Source: Paracyclopina nana (lineage: Eukaryota; Arthropoda; Copepoda; Cyclopoida; Cyclopettidae). Taken from it: 64,000 bases of DNA. Of this stretch, positions 45,748-58,400 are shown one piece after another; positions within the stretch are counted from its first letter, which is position 1, and each line of letters starts with the position of its first letter. The stretch lies in assembly GCA_019096065.1 (NCBI GenBank), contig JAGUCH010000002.1:14148501-14212500 (forward strand), read 5' to 3'. The position numbers were made by a program, and so were the translations under genes. The notes below the pieces were generated by a model, which was given only the letters and a program-made list of their open reading frames with translations, was not told the DNA's origin and did no database searches.

Positions 45748-48700
45748 TCAGAATCTTTCAGTTGATGGTGTCTGCTTGTCTTTCGCAGTACTGGGGTCGT
45801 ACCAGATGTCTGGCAACAAGACAAAGTAGTTATCCATTGCCAGCATAAATCGCGCTTGGTACGCCATTGGAGAAATCACAGTAGGATCTTCCGCTGTGCC
45901 CTGCAATAAGATATTGGAAAATTCAATGGTGGACATCACATCAGCTCAGACAAAAATTGGGGGAAACATTTTTTGTCCGAAAATCTAGTTGCAAAATCTC
46001 CGAAAAGTTGAGTAGTTTTATCTCCGAAAAGTTGAGTATCACTATGTCCGACCAATTATGCACAGTTATAAAATGTCTGAACTCGCCTAGTTGTACTATC
46101 TCCGAAATGTTTTGCCAAGTTGTACTACCTCCAAAATAATTTGTTCAGTAGTAAAATGTCCGAACCTAGCTTCTAGTAGTATTATCTCCGAATTGAGTCT
46201 ACCATATATGCCTTTTATGGGGTTAAATCTATTTCAAGAACTTTATTAAAAATAACTTTTGCCAACAAATCATATCCTGTCCTTGATAGATGAATTAATA
46301 CCATCCTTACACTTTTAATAAATACAAAAAGTGTGAATTTCTTAAAAAAATATCTTTACCTCTACTGTTCAAATGAAGGGCAGGCTTAATGGTTGGATTT
46401 GGAAAAATTGAGAAACCAAAATTAGGTGAGAGTTGAGAGGCCAGGTTGATCAGGTCCTGTGCTGTGTGACATGAAATGTTTTCGGAGCAAATACAACTAG
46501 GCAGATATTTTCGAAGAAAGTACAACTAGATTTTTCGAAGATAGTACAACTAGATAGATTTGGTCGGAGATAGTATACTACCTGTCACCAAAAAAGAGTC
46601 AGACTAAAAACAACTAGGCAAATCTTTTTGACTAAAGTACATCTATACCGCAAATTTTCGGACAAAATGATGGCACCCAAAAATTGCTCAATAAGTTAAA
46701 ACAATGAGTCATACCTGAAAGTACCCTGAGGTTTTCTTCATTTGTGACTCGATCATTTTGTCAATAGAGAAAGGCCGAAGGTAGTCTATAATGCCTACGA
46801 CGAGTTCATGTGTGATCTCATCCTTGCCCACCAATAATGAGTAGTCCATAACTTTGATATCACTGAGAAAGAGAGAGTCTCGTGCCACTGCTTCCATTAA
46901 TGCTTTTTTCGTTTTTTGCCGCACATAAAAGGGCTTCTCGCATGCCATCCTTAAAAGGTTCTCATCCATGAGTACCAAATCTTTGCCCTTGTTGCCCTCG
47001 GGGTCCACAAGTCTGTTTCGCATGGACCCCTTCAGATCGTAGCTTTCCACGATTTTGTGCTTGAAGAACAAGTTTTCCAGGATAATCACGTTCAATTTCA
47101 GGCCACCCAACGCTGTTTTGTATCCCACGGTGAAAAGGCCAACAATTTTGGCCATCAAAGTGCGATCCTCCTCGCTTTTGGACATGTACTCGAAGTAGCG
47201 AAGAGCCATGTTCTGGAAGGTGATCATCTCATGCTTGTTCACCTGCTTTAGCAAAAATCTCTCATCCGAAGTCTTATAGAAGGTGGCTCCGGACTTGCCT
47301 CCTGAAGTCTCCCAAGAATCACAGCCAGCCATGGAGGCCATAAAGTCCTCTAAGAATGCAGAGCCAGGCTCGAAAATCTGCCGCCTGAATTGGTCAAACT
47401 CAGAGGCGAAGTAGACACGCACAAAAAACTTGCTGCTGGTGATGTCATCACTGAATTGGCAATCCAAATGGCGCTTCTCGCCCACTGGGTTGGACAAGAA
47501 CTCCAAATGCTCTTTGGAGCCTAAAGCGTACGCAATTATTGTGGACGGCTGGGCTTCATCCACAAGGATGTTTGGTCTAAGGAAAAGGCTGGGATGGATT
47601 GTGTGCTTGAAAGGGTTGTCAAGCGAGCCAAAATCTGCCTCAGTCAGCCCAGACATTGGAGCTGACTTCTTCTCGCTGATACCCGACGCCATGCTTGAAG
47701 AGATCGACACATTGTCATCAGCATTTGAGAGCAAATTGCCGCCAGAGGCTACTCGCGTTTTGGCCTTCAGCAGGTTCTTGTCCTCTTTGCGCTTAAGCTC
47801 AAAAAACTGGGCGAATCGAGAGCGCCACTTGAAAATGGTCTTGATCACAGCAATCTTCAACATCAGGGTATCAGACCGAGCCTTGACAAGATCACGAAAG
47901 TCTGACTCATCATTCAGGCTGACAATGATCTCGTCCAAGTGCTTTCTGTAAGCGGAGCAGTCCATTTCTTGCTCTTGGTCCATTTCTTGAATCACTGATC
48001 TCACGAGGCTGGAGAAGCACTCGTTTTCCAATTGGACCACTTTCTCATTAAGCTTGCCAAACACTTTGGAGCCGAGTATAGAAAGTTGCTTGATGTCTTC
48101 ACGCAAGGCTTTTTCCACGGGAAAGTGGTCGGGTAAATTCAGTTTCTTGGGCGGCATCCGGATGCCATGAGGGAGCAACTTTTGCATCTGGAAAAATGCA
48201 ATCATGTTGCCCTTGCCAAAGCAGGTGTACTGCTCGTTGTGTAGCGAGTGATCGCACTTGATCACGTCCCTCCTCACCATCTTGGTCTCAAAAGTAAGCA
48301 ACAATAGGAACATGGCATACGACATCATCCCTGCTTTTGAGCTCAGTGGCATCAAATCCGTCATGGTCCGGCACAATGGGCAAAACTTCCACATCATGAT
48401 CTCCTCGCCGCCCAACTTTGTGATGGGGCTTTTCAAGATCTGCATGATCATGGTGATGCTGGTGTCTCCTAAGCAAAATCGACGTCCATGATCGCTCATT
48501 GGAATGGGGCAAAACGTTGGTCCCTTCGATCCAGCAGCTCCTGCTGCTCCAGCCGCATTTTGAGAAATCCCAGACATATTCGATAAATCTTGAGTAGAAC
48601 GACACCTATGAAAATTAACGACGTAACATTAAAAGCGAAATGAAACAAAAAGTAATATAAAAAGTGTTGCTGAAAATCGTGAAGTTACCTGTAGTTTTTG

Positions 48701-51700
48701 TCGAAGCAGTAGGAGTGCAGGAAAATTACAAGGGGAACATCCCCGGCTTTATAAAGACTCATGATGGACACCCAGGGCTTTATGCAGTATCGTGATCCAC
48801 CCCCTTCTGGATTGGAGAGGTAAGAACTGAAACACATGGGCACCTGCTTGTCCAACACTTTATAAAACCGTGGTGCTGGCTTCAAAACTTCCTCTTTAGC
48901 TGGTCGCTTCACCACAATGCGGGGCCTTGTTCGTGAGGATCTGTAGTCGGCCAAAAGGTTCCTCACTTTTACATCTTTGGGCAATGTGGTCGTCAACTGG
49001 AGAGGTTTATCAAAAATGCCGAAACTTCTAAATTGGCCACTTTTAGAGCTGTCGATTTCGCTCAAATCTTCATCAGAGTCGCTCGATTGTTTATTCATAT
49101 CAGCATCTAATTCCTCAAGGTCCTCGGGGAAGGGAAATTCAACGAATGGAGACAAACTCATGGTGAAGAGGTGGGAATTCTTATGGTCGGGTATGATGAA
49201 GTTTTCAACCTTAAAAAAATGCAGCTTAGTAGCCTAATGTTCATGATTTCAATAAAAGTTGTGCTTACCTGCGCTGATTCATCGAGAAGAAATGCCTTTT
49301 CAAACTTAGCATGGGTCTTCACCAGCAACATTTGCCTCATGACACGCTTCACCTTAGCAAGTTCTCTAAGGTTTCCTCCCCGTAAAACGATGCAACAACC
49401 GTATTTGCTCAAAGTGTCTGGGCACTCCAAAAACACCAAGTTTTTGGCCTGCTCCTCGTAAAATTCGCTGTAGTACTTCTCGCAAGTTCCTAATCGAGGT
49501 ATGCTGATCATCGACCCTAGGCTGGTTAATAAGGGCGTGTTGAACAGCCGAGAGATTCGCCTTAGATTCTTCTCTTTAACGTTCTGAATGACACAAATTC
49601 CAGCTTCGGATAAAATGTCTTGAGCCAACCTGCAGACATTTTGCCCAACCAGGATGAGGTCAGGATTAAGTGCTTTCACCTTATTGCAAATATTTTTGAC
49701 AAATTCCTCCTCCACTAAATGCAGATTAGAGATGCTGACAAACTTGTCTGTTCTGTGATAAGAAATGGCATCTTGGACCAGCAGCAAATTAGCATTTCTC
49801 ATCTTAAGAGGCATTTCAGTCCTCACGACCTAAAAAGTGAAAACGTGCCCAAAATGAAAAATCAAGACTGCTCAGGGTGGCGCTAATCTACCTACCTTGA
49901 ACATCTACAAACATGCAAACTTGACCCCAATTGACCCTGAGGTGCGAATTCTAACCCTCTTGAAAGTTTGTATTTTAAAATTAATAAAGTACAAACTCAG
50001 TTTGGTGGTGTTAATCTATTAACAGAATGCAAACTTGACCTCAGTTGACCACTAAGTGTGAATTCACACTTGTCAATGAGTTTTCAAACAATACCAAATC
50101 AAACTGATATGATAAAAACGTCCGAATTGGGGAAATTTGCGTATTCTGTTTTTAATTATTATACTTATGCATTGTTCATGTAAAAGAACTGACTTAGGAA
50201 AGTTAATCAGCTGACGCTTATTTTCTTAAGGAGTTTGGGTCATACCAGCTAACAAAAAAAAGTACTCATAAAAGTTTCATTCAAATACAGCCAAAAAATG
50301 AAAGCTAACCTGATCACTGAATTGGCTTACGAAGTCTCATTAAAATGCTATTATTACAAGTAGATTTTCAAGGTACGTAGATTAGCGCCACCCCATTAAA
50401 ATGCTATTATTAGAAAAAAAATGCTTTCATATTAAAAAAGTGCCTTAGATTATTTTGAAGGACAGTTTCAATGAACCTTTAAGAAGCCACAATAATAAAT
50501 CAGCTGTGAAATTGGGAATTTTATCTGCCCAATTCGTGACAAAAGTGATTATCCAGAGTCTGTATTTTACTAAATCCTAATTGGCAAACTCACGCTTAGG
50601 TGTGAATTTTCGATTAATCATCAAATTGTGTTGAGTTTGCATGTTAGTCAATCTTCAAGGCGGTTCTGGGATTTCACTTTTTTAAGCTTACCTGGTTGGT
50701 GAAAACTTCACCCTTGACAATGATGGAATCTTTAATGCTGCCACCCGAGATGCATTTGATCTTGATCGAATCCCTGATGTCCATGGAGATCTGACTCGTC
50801 CACGGATTCACATCATGCATTAAGTCAACTTCCTCAACTAGTTTGTCGCAGTGTAACATAATGAAATCCCTCCATTTGGATTTGTCCAGCCTTTCCGCTG
50901 TTAGCAGCTTGTCAAGGTAAACTTTCTGGTGCCTGGCGAAAACCTCGTCAAGCACTGGACAAGGGATCTCGGACGATGACTTTGCAGAATAAGGGTCCTT
51001 AAGAAATAGGTTCAAGTCTTCATGGTCAACAGGGCTTTGCGCTGGAAAGCTCTGATTAGCAGCTGCCTGGGAGTTTTGAACTGACAAAAATGCTGGATTA
51101 ATCTCGGAAGGGATCTTGTCAGTCTCAGGCCTAGTCGCAAAATCCATGTTTTGAAGCCACTCTGGTGCCATGTCCATGTTGTCACTCTTGGTGTCACTGT
51201 TCTCGCTCTCCTCGATGATATCCTCGTTGGGCGATTTCTTCCGCTTCAATTTGTAGGGTCGGGTACTATCAAACCTTGAATGGTGAATGCCGCCTCTAGT
51301 ACCGTGAAATACATTGTTATTGCTGACATCCTCTATTAGCTCTGCATCTAACAATGCTTGAGCCAGGTCAATGGCATCTTTCCTAAGTGAAAGCTCTTGG
51401 TACTCATACAGCCAAACGATCAGTTGTTCGCCTAGAAATGAGTCGGGGTAAAATATTCCTCTATGCTTGATAACCTTTGTCTCAATTGGGGTATCACTGG
51501 TGAGGCTCTGCCACACCGACAGTAGCTTTTCAAAATCCAAATGATGTTCAACCTGAAAATAATTCGATGTATAACAAGAAATGATTGCGTTGGAAATTCA
51601 AATTACCATTCCAGAGGCGCTGGTATTAGCCAAGCTTGAAATGTTATCACAGCTTTCGCTCATGAAAGAGCTAGGTATGAAACCAGCATAGGAGGTCTTT

Positions 51701-52278
51701 CTGATTGAGATGCTATTATTTTGCTTAGACAAGTCAGACTCTGATCCAGACCTCGTTGCTAATTGGCTGAAGCGTTGAGCCAGCCTGTCATCGCCTGATT
51801 CCAGGCTTGACGTCTCAACAACAGCAGCAGCAGTAGCAGCAGTGGCAGAGGCTTCAGGAACAGATTCCTCAGCTAATAATAACGTTTTTAAGGTAGAAAC
51901 CCATTTTTTCCAGGATTTTTTACCTCCTCCTGCTCCTCCCATTGTTTCAGCACGAAGGTTGTCCTCAAAGAATTTGTAGCAGAGCGTGCATACCCTGAGA
52001 GAGCCAGTAACCTTGAGGTATTTGCCAGAAATGAAGATGCCGCAGCATTTAGAGCAAAAAATCTGGCCACAGATGCGACAGTGATGCTTTCGCCGAAAAG
52101 TGGTGAATTTAGAGGCACACTCGTAGCAATCATCAGAAACCGAGTCAGGCATCCAGTATTGCCTTAACGTGGACTCGGAATAAGAGGTCGACAACGAGTC
52201 TTCGACCTCACGGCTGTTCAACGGGCTGTTTGTCGCCGCCACGAAGCGCTCCACTAGTTTTCGACGCAGCGAGTCCAT
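45748..52278 (-). CDS. PIKFYVE: 1-phosphatidylinositol 3-phosphate 5-kinase (PIKfyve/Fab1)
   Basis: Six exons on the minus strand: 52278-51607, 51552-50692, 49829-49269, 49209-48689, 48605-46715 and 45900-45748, in frame for about 1552 residues (human about 2100). Domain order fits the family: FYVE (WMPDSVSDDCYEC, RRKHHCRICGQIFCSKCC), DEP-like (FYPDSFLGEQLIVWLYEY), TCP1-chaperonin-like region (LLVQDAISYHRTDKFV, ALNPDLILVGQNV, ISRLFNTPLLTS), cysteine-rich CHK-homology region (HEYTC-like NEQYTCFGKG) and the C-terminal lipid kinase (LKQVNKHEM, YDLKGSMRNR, KVMDYSLLVGKDE). The enzyme makes PI(3,5)P2 on endosomes. A 51-nt stretch (about 51929-51879) looks like an in-frame intron that may be spliced or kept. 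The last intron hosts a repeat element. Confidence 0.94.
45950..46680. mobile_element. TIR element with inverted arrays of short units, in last PIKfyve intron
   Basis: The left arm (45950-46200) repeats a unit close to TAGTTGTACTATCTCCGAAA, and the right arm (46480-46670) carries its inverse, TTTTCGAAGATAGTACAACTAG. Outer ends TTTTTTGTCCGAAAATC and ATTTTCGGACAAAATGATGGC are also inverted. No coding frame. It almost fills the 814-bp intron. Confidence 0.65.
49875..50394. mobile_element. MITE in PIKfyve intron, about 26-bp TIRs
   Basis: The left end GGGTGGCGCTAATCTACCTA and the right end, inverted, GGGGTGGCGCTAATCTACGT continue together to ACCTTGA. Inside there are direct repeats of GCAAACTTGACC..A.TTGACC. 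It lies in the intron between exons 2 and 3 and has no coding frame. Confidence 0.68.
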
Positions 52279-52943
52279 TTTTGCAAAAATAAACTCGCCG
52301 TGAATGCACCGAGCGAGTTCGAGTGGGATTTCTTAGTACAGCTCCACAGCTAATAAGTAAACCTTGCTGGTTTCACGAGATATATGACAATTTCCAGACG
52401 TGATAAAATAGGAGGTTTCCCACCTGCAGTTTGGCGAGGTATTTGACAGCTTCTTGCTTTGTTGTTGACATCCGCAGCTGCTGTGTAGAGGAGCGCGAAA
52501 ATTCAAACGTCATGAGCATTTTAATGCGACATCAGTTCTTTATTCGTAGCCCAGTGGGCTAATCTCGAACGGTTCTCAAACGAGAATTTACAAAATAGGT
52601 ATAATATAGTGGACAACATTAAGTGCACAAGTGTCTCAATAAAAGAATGCGTGCGAAACATCTTTTGTGTCATTCATTCAGTAACTTGCCAGATTTACAC
52701 GATCGCTAGCTGTAATGAAGAGATTTGCAGTTGGCTGTGTCATATGTTTTAAGCATGACATGTTTCTCCCTCTTCAAACTTACCTAGCTTATCTGCACGT
52801 TAACGAAATTTAACAACTTATCGGATAGTTTTCAAAAATCCCAATATTAGTCTGGGAGCACTGCGTAATTTCCCGGACAATTTTGAAAACAAAAACAAAG
52901 TTGCTACTTGCTAGAAATCCGAAAAGGGCATGCCGTTTTGAAG
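52279..52943. promoter_or_regulatory. Divergent promoter region, PIKFYVE / PTRH2
   Basis: A 665-bp spacer between divergent starts. No TATA box or other motif can be assigned. A small hairpin (agcccagtgggct, about 52546) is the only local structure. Confidence 0.4.
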
Positions 52944-53483
52944 ATGTTGAGCGAAATATCGTGGTTGCAATTCTTGGCAGGTGTTGGCCTGGGTGTAGGT
53001 ATCAGCTTTGCTCTGAACAGAATCCAAGCTCATCCAGAAGTGAAAGAAGATCACAATGAAGCTAATGAGGAGGAGGTGTCTGAAGAGGACTCCGACTGGG
53101 AGGACTTTTCTTCAAATGAAGATGATAACAGTGATGATGCCAAAATGGTGCTAGTTGTCCGCATGGACTTGAAAATGGGTAAAGGGAAAATTGCTGCACA
53201 ATGTTGTCATGCGGCTTTGGGCGCCTTCAAGAAGGCCAAGAGTAAAAACGTGGCCTTTTTGAAGAATTGGGAGCATGAGGGTGCGAGGAAAATTGCTGTT
53301 AAAGTGAACACAGAAGATGAGCTCTTGACCATCTATGCATTAGCAAAGTCATTGGGACTCGTGACGTCCATCATTCAGGATGCCGGCCGAACTCAAATCG
53401 AGCCTGGCTCCAAAACAGTAGTTGGGGTCTTTGGTCCTGAAGAGCTGGTCGATCAAGTCACCAGGCACCTAAGTTTATTGTGA
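52944..53483 (+). CDS. PTRH2: Peptidyl-tRNA hydrolase 2, mitochondrial (Bit1)
   Basis: Intronless, 179 residues, the same length as human PTRH2. An N-terminal anchor (LQFLAGVGLGVGISFAL) precedes an acidic linker (EEEVSEEDSDWEDF) and the PTH2 domain: MVLVVRMDLKMGKGKIAAQC, CHAALGAFKKA, W...G..KIAVKV, GLVTSIIQDAGRTQI and GSKTVVGVFGP. These include the conserved K, C/H and D/AGRTQ positions of the archaeal/eukaryotic PTH2 fold. It releases tRNA from peptidyl-tRNA and acts in anoikis signalling in vertebrates. The ATG at 52944 is chosen for the length match; the frame is open upstream without an ATG. Confidence 0.93.
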   Translation: MLSEISWLQFLAGVGLGVGISFALNRIQAHPEVKEDHNEANEEEVSEEDSDWEDFSSNEDDNSDDAKMVLVVRMDLKMGKGKIAAQCCHAALGAFKKAKSKNVAFLKNWEHEGARKIAVKVNTEDELLTIYALAKSLGLVTSIIQDAGRTQIEPGSKTVVGVFGPEELVDQVTRHLSLL

Positions 53484-53684
53484 TGTCCATAAAAAAGCTA
53501 AGAATTTTTTTGACTAATTGGACTTTCTCAAAAGACTTGCGAATGAATGTTGAGAAATCTCAAAAGATCATTTAATTATATTTTGAAGTAAGGTCACCAT
53601 AAAAAATAAATAATTTCTCAATAAGTTAGACAGTAACTTTTCTTCGTTAGTTTATCGTTGCATAAATATACCTAATGTTTCTTA

Positions 53685-55482
53685 TTAGTAGCGAGAGCAA
53701 GAGTGGCACTTGTCCAAGGACTTCTCGTTGATGTCTTTGAACTCGAAAAAGGACTGCTTTGTAGGCTCTCTGCACGCCTCTCGGTTTCCAATCATGTCCA
53801 TTGCTTCCCTCCTCAAATGCGTGAAAAAGATCTCAATCTCTTCTAGGGTTTTGCCGCTCGTCTCCGGCACCATGAGCCACACAAAAAGTGCTCCAAAGGC
53901 CGAGGTAGTGGCGAATGCCCAGTGCAAATAATGCGCACCGAATCTTGAGCAAATAATCGCGTGCAGCTGGAGCACTCCAAATTGTAATAATTGCTCCCAG
54001 GAGTTGCAGAGAATTGCAGTTTCTGTCCGGACTGAGGTGGGCACAATTTCAGACACCAAAATGTACGTGACTGAGCCCCAGCCTATTGGCAGGAATATCA
54101 CAAACCCAAGCAGTAACACCAAAGGGATCCACCTTTTTAAGAATTTCAATGTTACTGTGCTTTGATTTTGAAGTTAACAGAATGTCACCTGTAATGAATG
54201 AGGATGGCAGCAATTTCTGGGGATGTCAGCTCAAAGTAGAAGTAGGTGCCAAGTCCCGCTTGAGCCAAGGCCAGAAAGGCTGAGGAGATGTAGAGCAAGG
54301 TTTTCCTGCCCACCCTGTCAATCAAGAATGCCCCAACTAGGTTGCCCCCCATTTGGCAGAGTCCGATCAATATGGTGCCCACGTTTGGGTCCATGGCATC
54401 AGTGACCTTGGCCTGCACGAGCAGCCCCTTGGCATGGTAATTGACCACAGAGAAGCCCGTGGTCACTGTGAACACGAAGGCTAGAAGGCAAATCAAGACT
54501 GCTCTCCTCACTCCCGAAGAGCCTACCATGATTTTCAGCCTTGCTTTCAAATTGGCCTAAATTGCAAAATGATCACAATTAGCATCGAACTTTGAGTGTT
54601 TCAGCAAAGTGCGTTTGAAACCTGTCCAGCTTTGCTAAGTTGGTGCTCCATATCCTTGAGCTCGCACTCCACATGCTTGGCTAAAAGAGTGGTCTGCGAG
54701 CAGCCTCTGAAGTAAACGAGAGCCTCCTTGGCCTCGTCCAGCCTCTGCCTTGACACAAGCCACCTTGGGCTATCCTCGGAGACTGCCAAGACCACGAACT
54801 GCACCACAGGCACGAGGCAGGCTGACAGGGCAAGGTAGTTCCAATCCAGGACGGATCCCAAGGAGTAGCTGATGACAAGGCCAAACGTCCATCCCACGCT
54901 GAGGAGAGAGCCCAGAAAGCCCCTCGTTCTGGAGGACGCGATTTCGGCCACATAGGAATATGCGGCTGGAACTGCAATGGCAGACACCGCGGAGCACACC
55001 GCTCTCCCGACCAAAATCATCACTGGGTCAATGGCGAAGGTGATGATCAACCAGCCAGCCGTCATGGGGACTGTCATGTACATCATGGTCTTCCTCCTGC
55101 CCAAAATCGAGCACATGGGCGATGACAGGGGAGCACTGAGCATTGCTACCAAAGGCACAATTGAGCCTAAAAGAAATAAATGAGTTTCTTCAGTATGGAC
55201 ATGCTTCAAAAGGCCTACTGATCCAGGTTGCTTGCGTTTCGGTCATCTTCATGCTCGAATCTTCTTTCATCATGGATGGCAAAGCTTGAGCGGTGTAACC
55301 GGTTAACAACCCATGGCCCACACATGTCCACGTTGCTGACAGAGTTGCCAACAGCTATATAACGAAAAAGAAGCATGCAGTGCCATATTATGCGCGTACT
55401 GCAGCCATGATTAATCAATTACCTGCCTGACGAACGCGAGTCCCTTTTGAGACAGTGTCACTTGCTTGCCATGGAATCTCAT
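53685..55482 (-). CDS. Facilitated sugar transporter, Tret1-like (SLC2 family)
   Basis: Five exons on the minus strand: 55482-55423, 55354-55219, 55166-54622, 54556-54189 and 54132-53685, in frame for 518 residues. It has the arthropod trehalose-transporter layout: short N terminus, GHGLLTGYTAQALPSM, TWISSIVPLVAMLSAPLSSP, ILGRRKTMM (GRR/K motif), AEIASSRTRGFLGS, SEDSPRWLVSRQR (PESPR-W motif), DRVGRKTLL, PIGWGSVTYILVSEIVP and the C-terminal PETSGKTLEEIE. Substrate is probably trehalose or glucose; which one cannot be read from sequence. Confidence 0.88.
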
Positions 55483-58400
55483 GCTCTGCCAAGGTGTTTT
55501 TTGACACTACGATGAGTGCCCATAACTGAAAAGTCTTTGTCATACTGCTGCTGCTACAGCATCAATTTGAGGAGCAACAGGAGATATGGTATGGCTAACG
55601 GTCGCGTGGCTTACTTACGCCTTGTTCCAGGGAAAAAAGGCCCCGAGCAATGGTTTGAGTAAATGTGGTTTTGCAAGCCGTATCATCACCTTGAAAATTA
55701 AAGCACTTCATTGACATGATGCGCACACCTCGCGGGCAATAATAATTTGAGCATGAAACGCGCGGCTCGCATATCATAAAAAGTCCGTCAAAACTGCTGC
55801 TCGGGTCTTACGTAACGCGGCGCCATGTGCTCGCGCCAGCTGCTATAACTTCTCAAAATTCCGTAAACGCGGAACAAAAAACGGGCAATCTAGAAGTTGC
55901 ACTTTGGGCTAACGTAAAATATGGCAGGAGAGGGTTGGACCTGCAATTTCCGCGTTTTTTCGCATTACAACGATTACAAAAGGCTCATGCTTACATAATG
56001 AAAACTACTTTTTATCAGCCTGATTTTAAGTTACGAAAAAAGCTCATCTTGTATTGCCTGAAAAAAACTATCGTCTTGAAAGTATGCAATTCATTATGAA
56101 AGGTTGAGTGATTGAATTCAAAAATGTAGCTTTTAAGCGAATGCTTTTGTGCATTGGTTTGCGCAACTTTGTACCTAACCATCCTCAAATATAAAATACC
56201 ATAAACCTTTTTTAAAATGTATCCTGTGGTCACAAAGTGAGTGGTATTCCGCAGTACCTTTTAAAAACGCTACCAATTCAATATGGAGTCTTGACCCTAT
56301 TTTTCGCAAAACCCTTTTAAAGGGAGAAGTCACTAACAAAATAGGGGTAGGTTTTAGGATCTAAAATCATGGTGGGTTTAAAGATCTAAAGGTTTAATTT
56401 ATTTGATAAATATGTATTTTCTCTTCAAAACGTGAAGAGCCATTATAATATAAACAATTAGCTTGGCATGTTAATAATATGTGCTTTCCAGTAACAAAAA
56501 GAATGTTGTGAAAACTTCAATTTCTTATTGCCTTCTAGTTTTGAAACTGTTAGATCATAAAATCTTGCTCTTTAGATCTTGAAACCCAGGTACAGCTCAA
56601 ATCAATTTTACAACTTAGATCTTAGTACCCAAATCCAAAAAATTGCTGGCTTTAAAACCCATTTTTTTATATCTTAGGACCCACCTGTATTTTAGATCGT
56701 AAAACCCCCCACCTTTTAGGCCTTAGTGACGGCACCCCTTTTAAAAGCGAGGACGTACGTTTAATGTCTTTTATTAGCTAAATATCAGGGTTAGATGAAA
56801 AGGTCATACTCATAAAAACGCGACTTTCTGGCATATGCTACATTTTTGTCCAAAGAGGCCCAATCAAGACCCAACAATGAAGACCTAAAACCTTAGCTTT
56901 TGATTGGTATATCGTTGAACTGTGAACGAGCGACACGACGTTGAAGAGATACAAGCGTAAGAATATGTCGCAATATTCATGAATCAGACATTATCAAAGT
57001 GCCAACAAGCGCTTGAAAGTAATGAAGAATATGAAATGCTTACCCCATGCAAAATAGCTTAAGCCACTTAGTCAGAGGTGGCTCTTTATTTTTAGAACTA
57101 CCAAAGAATATATTCATGTCATACTACGAACCCAATTTGAAGAAAACTACAATTCAATATGCAATTTAGAAGTTCTTTCAGCAATGAAATTTCCCCAAGA
57201 ATGAAATGCATTGAATGAAATTTGGTCCAACAATGGGCATATCATTTTGATTTATTTGAAATATTATGGCTGAGTGCACTTGCACCAAAGGTAGTCTAGC
57301 TAAGCTCTTCCCATAATTATGGTAGTTTGTGAAAATATTGCTTTGTAGAAGGAGAGCTCTCTCTCTCTTTGTTGTTGCTATAGAAGTCTCCTTTCCTTGA
57401 CAGCAAAGGGAGAGCTTTCGGTGCACGTGTACTTGGCCGAGTGCGTTTTGAGTGCAAGTGTACCCGGAGCCAGCTGTCATATAGTGAGGGGCTTTCCAAG
57501 CAGAAGCACATCCATCTATTGACCGGAAAAACTAGCCTCCTAAGACTAATATTTGGCATTACAGTGAGTTTTCCTTTATATTCATACGCTTATTGATGGG
57601 AATAACTGATAGCTTTTCAAGTTATGCAGGGCTAGAAACGCCAAACCGGGTGCTTATCACATATTAGTGGCTTGCATTTTCGTTTAGAGCTCATTTAGTA
57701 GAAGGAAAAGAGGACTCCAGTGAAAATAGAAACTTTTTGCACAATTCAGTTTGGGCGATTTCATGCTTGCAAATGCAAATCATTTGATAATCTATGAGGT
57801 ATGCTGAATAAAGCAGTTTATTGGGCTAACACATATGCTTGAACTTAACTTAATCATGCCACTAATAAGGACTCATTTTTTCTAATATTATAAAATAAGT
57901 TCTTAACATGCTATGGCTAAAAAGAGACAAAATGCACTGTAGACTATTTTGGTCTCTTATGTTCGTAGGTAATTGTGGAGGTAGCTTTCTACCCATTTTT
58001 TCCGTTTAACTTTTTTGGCATTACTTGATTTTCCATAGCTCAGCTGATCAAAGAACTGCGACTCGCACGCTTACTACGCATGCGCGCGCGCCTCTTTTGT
58101 GTGGAAATTGAATGCTTCAAAGCCTTCATTGCTACTCGCTAGTCTGGCCTCAATTGCAGCAGCCTCAAAGGCCGACATTCCGAGTTAGAACAAAACATAA
58201 CATATACAAAAGGTAAGGCAAAAATCATCAGTTTCGTCGCGGGGGAGCTTTGAACTGGGTCATGTATTGCACTTGCATGATTGGTAATTGAATCGTCGTG
58301 CCCAAGTTCATCTGCAACATGTAAAATACATTTTTTTGTTTTGTACAAGAATGGGTGGAAATGGACCTAATCACCCAAGCGTTGTATTTGATCAATGAGC

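Noticed and set aside
52540-52600. tRNA-like string near agcccagtgggct
   Set aside because: Only a local hairpin; no cloverleaf or B box.
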